Source: Cenococcum geophilum 1.58
Lineage: Eukaryota > Ascomycota > Dothideomycetes > Gloniales > Gloniaceae
NCBI GenBank assembly: GCA_001692895.1
Contig: KV748287.1
Coordinates: 162,243-226,242 of the forward strand
Length of the DNA: 64,000 nt
Reading direction: 5' to 3'
This document shows, one piece after another, positions 1 through 10,714 of the stretch (the stretch's first letter is position 1; every line of letters begins with the position of its first letter). A program made the position numbers and the translations under genes. A model generated the notes under the pieces. The model did no database searches and was not told the DNA's origin. It saw only the letters and a program-made list of their open reading frames with translations.

Positions 1-142
1 ACCCTTAGGATATTTAGATAAAAGTGGTACCATTTTAAAGCGCTTTATAAGCTTTATAAATCTATACTAATAGAAAAATTATTTATTTAATATTGGGAGG
101 TGCATTACAAGTGTAAGCATATTAAGGGGATTTTGCCAAGAC
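1..142. other. AT-rich left edge
   Basis: AT-rich, TA-rich sequence without reading frames, similar in texture to the RIP-mutated blocks further right. It probably belongs to another decayed repeat that continues outside the window. No family could be recognised from so short a piece. Confidence 0.4.
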
Positions 143-187
143 TATCCGGAGACTATCCGGATAGTCTCCGGATACTATCAGCTGATA
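143..187. repeat. Perfect 32-bp palindrome plus 14-bp palindrome
   Basis: Bases 143-174 form a perfect inverted repeat centred between 158 and 159, with half-site TATCCGGAGACTATCC. It is followed immediately by a second perfect palindrome, CTATCAGCTGATAG (174-187). The pair lies about 390 bp upstream of the dienelactone hydrolase start. It could be a cruciform-forming element end or a dyad regulatory site; the sequence alone does not decide. Bases 188-573 hold no convincing gene. Confidence 0.7.
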
Positions 188-573
188 GGCCTATTATCCG
201 AGAGGCCTATCCGGCCTATCCTCCGCAGGTCTGAGAACCTATAAGCGAATTTTGGGCGTTGGCGTATGGCCCACCATATGGAGATAGCGATGCCGACGCG
301 GAGCTAACTAAACACCAAGCCGAAGCACCGCACGAGGCTGCAAGTAGCCCCCGATTGTCGCTGAAGAGTGTGAATATTGCCAAGTTGATACGTCGGTGGC
401 GCTTGATGTATCGGACCAGGGTCTGTTGGGTCCGAAGACAATGAACGTATATAAACTCATCACACCTGCCAAGTGCTTCAGGATTGTTATAATATCTATC
501 AGAACTAGTTCAATTGATACGAGAGATTTCTACCAAGTATACCACATCAAGGATTTTAGAGAAAATCTAACTA

Positions 574-1718
574 ATGGCCGAAACTGAACTCAACCCAGCT
601 TGCTGCTCCCGCAATGCTGTAGTCACGGGTGAATATACCCCAAAGGGCACATACACCAAGATCGCGGGCTTGGACGTCTGTAAGTACACTGGATTCTCTT
701 CTTCTTCTTCTTCTTCTTCTTCTTCTTCTTCTTCTTCTTCTCTCTCTTCTCTCTATCCCAGCCAAAGTATCCCCTAGCCGTGTCCCTATCCAGGACTTCT
801 CTCCCACATAAATCTCAACCCCTTCTTCTATCACCTCTCTACTAACCTTCTCAGATCAAACAGGCGACGCAAGCTCCAAACGCGCCATCCTCCTCGTCTA
901 CGACGTCTTCGGCCTGGCCTCTCAAACCCTACAAGGCGCTGATCGCCTCGCCTCGTCTGTGAATGCGCTCATTCTAATCCCCGATTTCTTCGAAGGTGAG
1001 CCCATCGGCCCGGATGTTTTCCCCGTAGACTCGGAGGAGAAGAAGGCGCGAGCGCAGAAGTTCATGGCTGAGAAGGCGGACTTTGCTAAGGGAGCTAGCA
1101 CCATGTTAGACGTAAGGAAGGAGGCTGGGGAAAAGTTTTCTAGTGTTGAGAGTTGGGGTGCTTTTGGACTTTGCTGGGGCGGGAAGGTAGCGTTGAGTTT
1201 GATTCCTACGTATGTCCGAGCAGAAGAGACAGGTGCTGATTAAGGTTGGCGTGGTATAGGTTACTGCGCTCCTTTCGGGCGAAGGGACGTTGTTCAAGGC
1301 TGCAGGGACAGCGCATCCGGGGTAAGTGTAGAACCTGGACCGCAATTTACTCGCTTGGGAAGAGTTCTCAACTTAGTTGACCCCAAAGCTGACCGGAAGA
1401 AAACAGACGCCTAGTCAGAAGAGGCAGAGAAGATGAAGATTCCCTACTGCTGCTTATTCTCAAAGGAAGATGGCACGCCAGAGGAGGTTAAGGCCTATAC
1501 GCAAGCGTTGAAGAGCAATGGGAATGACAATGTGGTTGAGAATTATTTGACAATGCATCACGGATGGATGGGCGCGAGGGCGAATCTCCAGGGCAAGGAG
1601 AATGAGATGGAGTATGAGAGAGGGTGAGTATTTGCATGTCTGTTTGAAGGGTGATCGATGCTGACCTGGATATATTAGATATAACCAAGCAGCGACATTT
1701 TTCAAGAAGCACTTGTGA
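574..1718 (+). CDS. Dienelactone hydrolase family protein, apparent frameshift
   Basis: An alpha/beta-hydrolase of the dienelactone hydrolase family, expected to act in the cytosol on small lactones or esters; the substrate cannot be inferred. Five exons fit: 574-679, 855-1186, 1260-1321, from about 1407 to 1623, and 1679-1718, with GT-AG introns (GTAAGT, GTAGCG, GTAAGT, GTGAGT donors). The nucleophile motif GLCWGG places Cys at about residue 142. The catalytic His is in MHHGWMGAR, and SKED is in the usual Asp region. The protein ends FFKKHL, as is common in the family. After HPGRLV (near 1411-1419) the frame that continues into EEAEKMKIPYCC is off by one, and no alternative acceptor repairs it. 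This means a small indel, a sequence error, or a decaying gene. It converges on the sulfite oxidase gene 209 bp downstream. Confidence 0.82.
696..741 (+). repeat. (CTT)n microsatellite in intron 1
   Basis: About fifteen CTT/TTC units followed by a TC-rich run, inside the first intron of the dienelactone hydrolase gene. It lies in the pyrimidine-rich half of the intron, before the acceptor at 854. Length variation could affect splicing efficiency, but nothing here shows that it does. Confidence 0.9.
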
Positions 1719-1927
1719 GAAATGACGAATTTAAATAGAACAAAGGTGTTGGAGAATATAAGAATGTGCAGCCTATTATACGCATGAACTCCTTCTGAGC
1801 ATGACATAACAGTTATTGAATCATTACCTCCCGTCTAAAATACTCCTCTTAAATACTTTTCAGGCCTAGTCGTAAGTTGAATTTGGCGAAATCCGGCCTC
1901 AAGCTGCACCCTTATCTCAATATCCAA
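1719..1927. other. Convergent intergenic region
   Basis: Short spacer between the stop of the plus-strand hydrolase gene (1718) and the stop of the minus-strand sulfite oxidase gene (1928). It must hold both 3' ends. No other feature is visible. Confidence 0.6.
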
Positions 1928-3327
1928 TCACGCAACCTCTAAATCCTTCGACTCTCCATATCCGTTATACGCCACACCTCTCAAATTCCACTGCGGACAG
2001 CGCGCCTGCACATTCCCACCCTTATCTGTCGCTCGACTCAACAACTTTTTCCCAGCCCCCTTTTCCAGCTTGACCTTCGTCCGCCATAAGCACCATGCCC
2101 ATTTCAAACTCACATCTTTCTCGTCATTCTCTACACACTTAATCAACTCCGCATCTTCCCACGTACTCCCTCCATCCGTACTCACTTCCACTCTTACCAC
2201 TGGCCCGTCCTCTCCGCCCGGGAGAGCATACCCCTTTACTTCCGTACATCCATCCTCGCCCACTTCCACCTTACTTTCATTTGCTGGCACAGCAATAACG
2301 GAATTGACGGGCATGTCCTGGATAGCGGGGACGCGGTGCCAGTAGTTTTTCGCTTTTTCTACACAGTCAGCCTCGGGCGGTAGTATCTTGTAGTCATGCT
2401 GCTGGTAGTAGTTAGGGGATTCGGTGAGCTGAACGGTTATACGGTCGAGCCATTTGACGCTGCGGGCGCCGGCGATGCCCGGGGTGACGACGCGGACAGG
2501 GTAGCCATGGTTTGGAGTTAAGGGTCTGTTGTTCATCTTGATTGCTTCTTAGACAGGGCTTCTATAAAGGAAGAGAAATAGTTTGACAGAAGAAGTTGCC
2601 CGAGAGGATCGATGAAATATGAAGAGAACTTGAATGGTGGAAAAGACGCAAACGAGAATTAGAAAAATATGGAAACTTACCTCCAGCGCCAATATCACAT
2701 CTGCATCCTCCCTCATTGCCCTCTGTAGCTCAATACTCGCCCCATACCACTCATCATCCTGACAGGGCGTTTGGAAACACGCAAAAGCCACGTGCGCACT
2801 GCTCCACTTATCACGTGGTATTTTCACACCGGACTTAAGAAGCACATCACGAAGACGGGGTCCACGCCAGCGGCAGTTCATGACGGCGCCATCAAACCAG
2901 TCGATTCCGTTGACTTCTTTGAGCTTTGTGCGCATGGTGTGGCGCCGGTTGCCAGCACATTGAAGAGCGCATATTACGGTGTGCTGGGGCAGGGAAGACA
3001 GGTCTGCGATGGATAGGGAAAGAATGTTGGAAACGGTGCCGTAGACGCCTACACGATGTGCTGCAGCATCTAAATAGGGAATAGGGCTAGGATTTTGTTA
3101 GACAAAGTTTCAGGACTCAAGGTTTCGGGAGACAAAGTTGCAGAAACAGAATTGCGGAAGACCGCGGACTGGAAAGGGAGATCTTCTTACCCATGATTGC
3201 GGTCATAGCCATCTTTTTCGGTAATGAAGCTATCACATAAGCCGCTCTATTAGTCCCTTTTTACTGGTCCTTGGGTGCAGACGAGAAAATCTGGGGGGTT
3301 TTCAAGATTATCATGGAAAATCAGAGT
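1928..3327 (-). CDS. Sulfite oxidase-type molybdoenzyme, N-terminus possibly disrupted
   Basis: Molybdopterin-dependent sulfite oxidase family. The family oxidises sulfite to sulfate using a Mo cofactor held by a conserved Cys. Exons on the minus strand are 3191 up to about 3327, 2681-3086, and 1928-2536, separated by GTAAG...AG introns at 3087-3190 and 2537-2680. Visible motifs are YDRNHGPIP (substrate/cofactor region), LQCAGNRRHTM with the Mo-ligand Cys, RGPRLRDVLL, and MNNRPLTPNHGYPVRVVTPG. A C-terminal dimerisation domain ends WNLRGVAYNGYGESK. Upstream of SFITEKDGYDRNHG the open frame is broken by two adjacent stops, TAG (3247-3249) and TAA (3250-3252). The frame before them (LENPPDFLVCTQGPVKRD) looks coding, so the N-terminus may be nonsense-mutated; alternatively the true first exon is elsewhere. 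The start codon is not resolved. Confidence 0.8.
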
Positions 3328-3885
3328 CTGACAGACCTAGAGACCAGCTTTTCGAGAGGTGGTTCTCGATTCAGCGGTTTTTCAACCGTATATTCAAGCT
3401 GCAGAGCTAAGGTCAGAAAGGCTGTTTACATATTTCCCAACCGGGGACGATATATAGGGCGTTGACGCACTGTGACCATTCTAAGACAGGCTCGAAATTG
3501 CGTGATTCCTCGTGCTCTCAGATTTGGTGGGGGTCAAGGCCTCTTAAGCGGGACGAAGCAGGGGCGGAGCGAGACGAAAAGCCAAAAGACGCAACTTTCG
3601 CCCAGCCTCGTTATAAATCGCATTGTTCCCATCCGTTTGAGTTAAGCTCATCATGGCGCGGGAGAGCATGCCCGGGCGATGATGCGATTGCCCACACTTC
3701 CGAAGTCCGAATGCCGTCAACTTGCACAACATCTATAGAAGGGAAACTTATTTCCAACCCAGCCATTGAGAGCTCTCATGAGCTTTCTAGGAGGGATCAG
3801 TTGACCTCACCACACTAAAAGGTCGGCCCACCACCTCCGGTCCCCAGATATTGCCAAGAAAAGCAACCCTAGATGTTTTATAGGC
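3328..3885. other. Intergenic region, boundary of AT-rich block
   Basis: Balanced base composition with short ORFs that match nothing recognisable. It is the upstream side of the minus-strand sulfite oxidase gene and so likely includes its promoter. Composition changes sharply at about 3885 to A/T-rich sequence. Confidence 0.5.
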
Positions 3886-4410
3886 AGGCTAAACTTTTTT
3901 TTAAATTTAAATAAATTTTAAACCATTTTTAAACCATTTTTAATTTTATAAATATAAGATAAGCTCGGACCCCTAGAACTCGATTACTCTCTAAACTTAA
4001 CTGTATTACTAAAACTAAATCCCTAACTTATTAACCTATTTTCTCTATAACGAATCAATTAATATAGACTAAAAGGAGTAGAACTTATAAATAACTATTA
4101 TAGATTTTAAATCTAGTCTTTATAAGTCTCTATAAAAAGCTACGCTTTATATAGGTACTATTATAAAGTATCCCTCCTATATGCTAAGTAGTAAAGCTAT
4201 GCTGATTATATAGTATAGAACTACTAGATTTAAAAGTATATATACTAAATCTTAGGAGATAAGTCTCCTTAATTAACTAATTAATACCTTAACTGTATTT
4301 AATAGCCTAAAGGCGAATATAGAAGTAATATATTAATAATATAGAGGGTTATAAGAAAAGATTACGGATTATATTTTAGTAGTTAAAGACAACGGCGAGC
4401 TAAGGCCCTA

Positions 4411-4639
4411 ACGTAGGTAACGGGGTTATAACCGCTCCCTGGGTTATGACCGCGCTAGTATACCGCTTGCTATTTTAAGTAAAGTTTTATTATTCTGCCA
4501 AAATTAAAGTAACACATACGTTTAAAAGGCGGTGTGTTGTGCTAAGGCTTACCTAGGCGTGATAGATATAACTTAGGTAAAGTTTTAATGTTCAAAACGG
4601 TTATAACCTAGGGAGCGGTTATAACCCCATTACCTACGT
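4411..4639. mobile_element. 229-bp MITE with TA target duplication
   Basis: Terminal inverted repeats of about 40 bp start ACGTAGGTAACGGGGTTATA on the left; the right end matches as ACGTAGGTAATGGGGTTATA on the other strand. Mismatches between arms are mainly transitions. TA dinucleotides flank both ends (4409-4410 and 4640-4641), as expected for Tc1/mariner-superfamily MITEs. There is no coding capacity. Confidence 0.8.
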
Positions 4640-5024
4640 TATACGTTAAATCCTATACTAAAAGGTTTTATAAAACTATACTAGAATACTAAATTACTTA
4701 AAATATTTATAATTAATTGCAAACTAGTATAAAGGCTTAGAAGTAGAGTTATATAAAAATCCCTATATTAGCTTAGGTAGTTACTAATATACTTTTAGTA
4801 GGCTTCTAATAGGTCTCCTAGTAATTCTTATATTTTTTCTCTAGTTATATTTTTTCCTTATTAAGGTTTTTAGGAGTTTAAAGTAGGGATTAGATATATA
4901 GATAATATATAATAGTATGCCAATATCTCTCTAAACCCCTTCTAGGACAAGCCCTTATAATCTCCCTCTACTATAAGGTTATAGCGATTAGGGGCTAACT
5001 ATAAGAAGGGGGGGGGGCAATATA

Positions 5025-5198
5025 AGGGATATTATTACGGTTACCTTAAGTTGCCCTTAAAATAACCCCTAGATATCCCTTAAACGTCTATTAATTACAT
5101 ATTAGAGGCACGTGCCTTTAGTATATAACTGGCGACTATTTAAGGGGCGTCTAAAGGTTGTCCTAAGGGCAACCTAAGGTAACTGCAATAATATCCCT
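5025..5198. mobile_element. 174-bp MITE with TA target duplication
   Basis: Inverted ends beginning AGGGATATTATTACGGTTAC (left) and AGGGATATTATTGCAGTTAC (right, other strand) extend about 36 bp. They are flanked by TA at 5023-5024 and 5199-5200. A palindromic GGCACGTGCC lies near the middle. It is probably a Tc1/mariner-type MITE, unrelated by terminal sequence to the one at 4411. A run of G (about 5010-5017) sits just outside its left end. Confidence 0.78.
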
Positions 5199-5205
5199 TA
5201 CAGTT

Positions 5206-5352
5206 ACCTAATAGATTAACTCTAATTATATTCTAAAATTTATTACTAAGAAAAGAACTATCTAGGTAAGGACTATAGTCCTTTAAATACATAATACTAT
5301 GCCTAGGAAATGTACTAAGTATATTAGTATATTAGTACGTCAGTACGTCCTA
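5206..5352 (+). repeat. Repeat shared with 60483-60625
   Basis: Begins ACCTAATAGATTAACTCTAA and aligns along its length with 60483-60625, differing largely by transitions. It ends exactly where the Gypsy-2 insertion begins, so it is part of the sequence that Gypsy-2 entered. It may be an LTR of an older element, which I infer only from its recurrence. Confidence 0.6.
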
Positions 5353-5356
5353 TATT

Positions 5357-5548
5357 TATTACAGCTTATATAAATACCTCTAAATTAAAGCTTATAGAAT
5401 ACTATATTACAAAGATACTAAGCTAAGGAGAAGAGAAGAGGTATATATAGGGGGTAGAGACGTAATATATACGCGTTAGGACGCTAAGTTCTTAGCTAAA
5501 CCCCTAACTAGGCTCCCTATCTAGGTTACGCGTTATAATACCGTAATA
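5357..5548 (-). repeat. Gypsy-2 3' LTR
   Basis: 192 bp, aligned end to end with 42356-42547. The terminal TG appears here as TA (TATTAC) and the terminal CA as TA, while the other copy keeps TGTTAC...GTAACA. The internal side at about 5551-5568 is a C-run on the plus strand; on the element strand it is AAAGGGGGGG, the polypurine tract expected just before a 3' LTR. Confidence 0.82.
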
Positions 5549-5719
5549 TTACCCCCCCCCCTTTAAAAGGAAGCCTGCCCTTAGGCTTTATTAGAAATAA
5601 AGGAGAACTAGAAAAAAAGAGACGTAAGTACGTTTAAACTAAGTATATAAGGCGACCGTAGGTTACATAGAAGCGCTAGAGTGGAAAGGGTAGCCGCTAA
5701 AACTCTTAGCAAGGATCTA

Positions 5720-6543
5720 GCTAATTAGAGAACTTTAACCAGCGGTTAAAGTTTCTAGATATCTAAAGGCCTTATATAACGCGCAAATCTAGGTAGCTAT
5801 ATATCGTAGTAGGCTTCATTCCTTGCTTATATTAGGGCCTTAGGGCGTTTTTATCTCTATACTCTTCTGGTAACTTATCGTCTTTATTATACTAATATTT
5901 TATCTACTCGTCTAGGTACTTTAAGGGTTTAGGTAAGTTAGAGTATTAATTATAAAGCTCTTTAAGCTTCTAGGGGCAACCTATAAAGTTCTAAGTAGGG
6001 TACTAAGTTAGGTCTAGGTTATAGCCCTTTTATTAAATACGGTATTTTAGCGTTCCTTATACTAGCTTATATACTAATATTTCTTTAACTTCTTATTTAT
6101 TATCGCTATTAACTTAAATTAGTAGGGGAGGCTTGTTCTTCTGCTTAGGTAATAAATTATTTATAGCTTTCCGTAGCTTATTTAGTAAGAAAATAAAATA
6201 AACTCTAATTAAATCTAGGAGCTTTACCTTATATAAGTTGCTTATCTTCTTAAGGACCTTATATAGTCCTATTATCTAGTAGTCTAGCTTATAGCTAGGC
6301 CGTTCTGTCCTCTAATTCTTTATTATAACCCAGACTATATTACTAGGGGTAAAATTAGGTTCTTAATAGTGTTTGTTTACCTACTATTTTATTAACCTTT
6401 AGGCCTTTTCTAAGTTCTTATAGGCTACTATCTAGACTTTTTTAAAGCATTTAATATACCGCTAGGCCTTACTATAGGATAGTTTCTCGCGTATAGTTTA
6501 GGGTTCTTTTAGTCTTTACCAGTTAAAGCTTATATAGGGTAAG
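5720..6543 (-). pseudogene. Gypsy-2 integrase C-terminus and chromodomain (decayed)
   Basis: The minus-strand conceptual reading shows integrase tail features: TIREKLS, then KAITAKD-like spacing, then VWV...RPSYKLDY. A chromodomain-like segment follows (EVKEILVYKLV...LKYRI*.KGY). Stops are scattered, and Trp, Gln and Arg codons are the usual losses, as RIP predicts. The frame continues from 7573-7870 across the LINE-tailed insert. Just downstream (5729-5753) lies the dyad motif AACTTTAACC / GGTTAAAGTT that is shared with two other retroelements here. Confidence 0.7.
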
Positions 6544-6557
6544 TAGCCTATTTTTAG

Positions 6558-7558
6558 GCCGTCGAAATCGGACTCTGCACCTGTACGTGGTGACGGCTAC
6601 GAACCTGGTCTTTGAAGTTCAGATCTAAAGCCAACGTAGAGACGTCGTACAGTGTGCGGACAGGACCTGGTGGTGGTTGTGGGCGTTAAGGGCGGTGGTG
6701 AAAATTTTTCGGATGGTGAGATCTTGAAGAACACTACTGTCGGCTCTCTACATACGACGACTACTACGCTGTTCTCCTATCCAGGGCACCTGTACGATCC
6801 AACATGGATACACAGTATTCGATAGCATCCCCCGACCCCCAGTAGAAAGTATTAACGACCTTATATTAACGAACAAACAAACGCAAATAAATGAACGAAT
6901 GAGCAAATATACGGCCCCTCCTAACCCCCAGGGCGATCGCCCGCGGAGCATGCGGTCACTTACCATTAACTATTAAATACTACCTAGCAGCCTAGACAAC
7001 ACCGTACGGTTTTCCTGTCTCCTCTTAAGGAGTGGTGACCCTTGGCGAGGGCCTAGTGACTGGGGCCTAGGCACAAAAGATACCTAGGCATACACACGTC
7101 CCGCTCGCCTTTTGGTATAGTAGTAGTTTATAGATAAATCCCCCTTACGCCTTCAATAGGCCCTAGGGGGGGGGAGGCATGGCGTATATAGCAATGGTTA
7201 GATAAGAGATAGTATATAGGGGATGGCTAAGATATGGGAAACAATAGTACAGTAATTAATTGGCAAGGCCTAGCTGGGACGTAGTGAACCCTAGCTGGGA
7301 TAGGCTAGAGAAGGAAGCAGTGGTTTCTAAGGAGTTCGAAACATCTAAGGAGGAGGACGTAGCTATAGGCCTGTAGGGCCGCACTACGTGCAAACATAGC
7401 AATTTAGGGTTTTTTATCCGACTGAGGTGGCTTATAGGGTTTTTCCTTCCCCTAACTGCAGGGTTTTCTTTATATAAATTACAAGTTTTCCCCCTGTGAC
7501 AGAGTAGTCTGCGTGGGCCAGTAGGATCCGTATTAGACGTTAATTAAAGAATTACTAC
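6558..7558 (+). mobile_element. LINE-tailed, weakly mutated insertion
   Basis: Flanked by a 14-bp direct repeat TAGCCTATTTTTAG (6544-6557 and 7559-7572), which is the TSD; the Gypsy-2 integrase frame resumes on both sides. The last 130 bp (GGGTTTTCTTTATATAAATT ... AGTAGTCTGCGTGGGCC ... GTATTAGACGTTAA) is homologous to the 3' ends of the LINE copies at 18875, 30542, 36916 and 63667. The first roughly 850 bp is much richer in G+C than its surroundings and matches nothing I recognise. It may be a 5'-truncated LINE subfamily or a LINE-mobilised cargo. The absence of heavy RIP suggests a late insertion or a low-copy sequence. Confidence 0.7.
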
Positions 7559-7572
7559 TAGCCTATTTTTAG

Positions 7573-7870
7573 CTAAATAGGGGCAAACCCTATAGAGTTA
7601 TAGGGTAGGGTTACTTAGGCGTAGTTTATTAGGGGGAGTAGTTTAGACTAGTTGTTTTAAAAGTAGTTAATAAAGGGCCGGAGCCTTTAGTTTAAATACT
7701 AATTTATAATCTCCGTCTAACCGTTTATTTAAGGGTAGTACGCTATAGAGAGCTTTAGCTTAATACTTAGGATCTAGGTAAACTTATTCTAAAAGGCCGA
7801 TATAAACTATAGCCTATAATTGGATATAATAATATCTAGCAGTCTATAAATTTGGTAGACGAAGTAGATA
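7573..7870 (-). pseudogene. Gypsy-2 integrase catalytic core fragment
   Basis: The minus-strand reading contains LQFISAF-like, KLKLSIAYYP*INGQTEI and INYF*NN*SKLLPL, the D-D-E integrase core with the HPQTDGQTE region visible through stop codons. It is separated from its N-terminal half (25808-26279) by the whole Gypsy-1 insertion, and the reading joins well at the TATAG duplication. Confidence 0.75.
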
Positions 7871-7875
7871 TATAG

Positions 7876-8068
7876 TATTACAAAACCCCACTATAGAGGC
7901 CTCCATAGGAGAGCCCCGTGCTCTTACGTACACCTTACGTATAGCTTATGTTAGCTACGCGTAGGTATATCACCTCCTTACGCCCTCAACCCTTACGATT
8001 GATCGCGTAACGTCTTGTAGACTCCTCGAATATATACGCTCTATAGCCACTACCCTCGTTTTATAACA
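7876..8068 (+). repeat. Gypsy-1 5' LTR
   Basis: 193 bp, aligned end to end with 25610-25802. It shares the internal block TAGCTACGCGTAGGTATATC. The sequence right after it (from 8069) is the expected primer-binding region, but I could not match it to a specific tRNA by eye. Confidence 0.85.
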
Positions 8069-10709
8069 TTACGTTGCGCCTTTTTACTACTAATGCTTAG
8101 CCTATAACTAATTCTACATCTCTATAATACTATAGGCGCTGCTAAAAGCAGCATATCTATAAATTACTTTACTTTATACTTCTAAGGAACCCATAATAGT
8201 AAGATAATATTTCTTACTAGCTACTATATTAAACCTAAAGAATAATCTAATACCTATACTTAACCTATAACGCTAATTAATCCCAAAAGAATTTAATTTA
8301 TTAGCCCTAGCCCTAACCCCTAAGAAGATAGACACTAATAATATCTTATCTTTTATTAACTATATAACTACGGATAAGTAAATAGAAGGGCTATTACCTA
8401 TTAAAATCAAAATATGAGACACTAAGACGTTTGTAAAAATAGTAGTATAAGACCCTAATAAATATTACCGCCTTCTATAGAACTACTACCTAAAGCTTAT
8501 ATAAGCTAAGATATATACTACCTAAGACCGTAATATTATCTAAGACCTATAAGCTTATAAGGCGCTCGCTAATAATATATATTAAGAAACTAAAGATAAC
8601 CTCCGCGTGTCTAAACGCGACGTTTAATAGTTAAAGAAGAATAAGATTATACTAATTGCTACAGTTACTAAAAAAGAAGGCATAATTAAATACCTATAAT
8701 CTTAGCTTAATAAGTATATTTATAATAACGCTAGATATCTCTCTACTACATATAATGCCACCTAAGTCTTTACGCCCCTAGCAACTTTACCTACTTAACG
8801 CTTAATAGAGGGTTAGCGCTAAGCAGCTTTACCTAATAGGAACCCCTACTAAAGCAGCGATAATAAAAGCTATAATAATTAGATCTAAACTGCTACTATA
8901 AGGTCTAATATACACTACCCTAATCCCTTAGTCTTTTAAGGAGACTATAAGGAATATAGCCACTAGAAGATATAAATCCGCGAGAAACTAACTTAAAGCG
9001 CCTACCTTTTTCCTATAGAAGATACTAAGATTGGCTATATTATCGGACGAATAAAGGGTATACTATTTAATAGACTCTTTGCCTAATAGGAGACTAGTAG
9101 CCCCTAAAAGTAGCAGTTTTATTAAGAAGTCCTTAATAATCTTAACCTAATATACCATAACTATAACCTACTAGCCACTAACTAAGCTAAACTACGTGCC
9201 CTAAAGATAAGCCCTACTAAATTATTTAATAAGTTCTATATTAAATTCTAGGAATATACTAAAGCCCTTGCCTAAGATAATACTAAAGACTAAGAGGATC
9301 TCCTTAAAAAAGTTACTTATTACCTTAGTTACGCAGCCACTAGTTATAACTACAACAAAATTTATAAGATGGTAGCAGCCCTATAAAAGATTAAATAATA
9401 ACTAAATTAGATTACTACTACTAACTCTTACTTAAAGACCTTTCTATAAAAGCCCTCCGGGCCTACTAAACCTATATATACTAAGCCACTAACACCTATT
9501 ACCTTAAGTACCACTAAAGCCAATATTAACCTCTTTATACTAACCTTTTTGTAAAAACTCCTAAATAGAGAGCGCGAGCTACTCTAGAAACTAGGACGCT
9601 GCTATAAATACTATTAAGAAGGCTATTATTATAATAACCTAAACTGCCTAATAACTAGGTTTAGTACTTACCGCCTAATACTTAACCTAATACCCTAAAC
9701 ACTAAATACGTTGCTACGTGCCACTACTATATAAGATAAAGATATAGTAATAGTAGTAGAATTGGATATAAAAGCGGAAAACGCCAAGTCCTAGCCCTAA
9801 GTCGCGGGTTAGGACGCCCTAATAATAGAGGAATCTATATATCGGCCTATTTAATAGATAACTTAATAAAAATAAATAAACGGAAATAGATAGTTTTACC
9901 TATAATAAGAACTACTGCTATAAAATAATATAAAAGCCATTCTATAATTAACTACAGAGCTACTAACTAATTTATAGATACCTAACTTATATATACTTAT
10001 AACCTACCTACCTTACCCCTTATTAAAGCCCGCGCCCTATAACTTACTAATAGCAGTTATACCATATAGAAGATTACCTATATAGTATAACTTTACTTAG
10101 ATATAAATGGGCACCAGGAAGAGCTTTAGGCCTATATTACACCACTTACTAACTACCCTATTATTCTTAAAATAAGCTAGCTTAAATAATATAACCCCGC
10201 TATTAACTAGGAAAAGAAAAAAACAACCTTTAACTCTAAATACTATAGAGAGACTTACCTAGGATATAGCCTAGCCGCCTCTATTTACTTACTAGGATAT
10301 TAACCTAAGAAACCCCTTATTACCCCACCTATAACTAACTGCTACTATATAAATACCGCGGCCTTCTACTATATAGCATATAGGAAAGGCTAGACCGTTA
10401 CTATAGCTTCCTAATTATAACTATATAAGCTTAATAAAGAATAAAACTACGTCCTCTATAATAATAGAATAGATATAGTTAACCTTTTAAAAGATAACGC
10501 CCCTATAGAATTCTATAGACTTTTACCTTTAGACTTTAAGAAGTTTATAAAACTTAAAAAGGGACTTACCAATAAAGAACTCCATAAGCTCCTCCCTAAG
10601 AGGTACTATAACTTTATTAATATATACTTATAAAAGGGCGTAGATATACTCCCCCTATATTAACCTAATAACTATACTATTAATATTAAATAAGGAAAAA
10701 CGCCACTTT
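8069..10709 (+). pseudogene. Gypsy-1 gag and protease region (decayed)
   Basis: No open frames. The conceptual plus-strand reading near 9160-9390 gives KLRALKISPTKLFNKFYIKF, then LLKKVTYYLSYAAT and YNKIYKMVAAL, a retrotransposon Gag core. A Cys/His-like segment follows near 9590-9660. The protease is expected at about 9840-10200 but is not clearly legible. Most lost codons fit CAA/CAG/CGA to stop or TGG to stop. Confidence 0.6.
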
Positions 10710-10714
10710 ATAAG

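Larger units (their letters stand above)
3886..5351. other. RIP-like AT-rich host sequence left of Gypsy-2
   Basis: AT- and TA-rich sequence with no open frames, carrying two small MITEs (separate entries). I could not assign the remaining sequence to an element family. A piece at 5206-5352 recurs at 60483-60625, so at least part of it is an older repeat that received the Gypsy-2 insertion. Confidence 0.55.

Noticed and set aside
571-834. Arg-rich minus-strand ORF opposite the hydrolase first exon
   Set aside because: Produced by reading the (CTT)n microsatellite as AGA/AGG codons.
6748-6966. 72-codon minus-strand ORF in the LINE-tailed insert
   Set aside because: No domain, no conserved neighbours, and it exists only because this segment is less AT-rich; likely chance.
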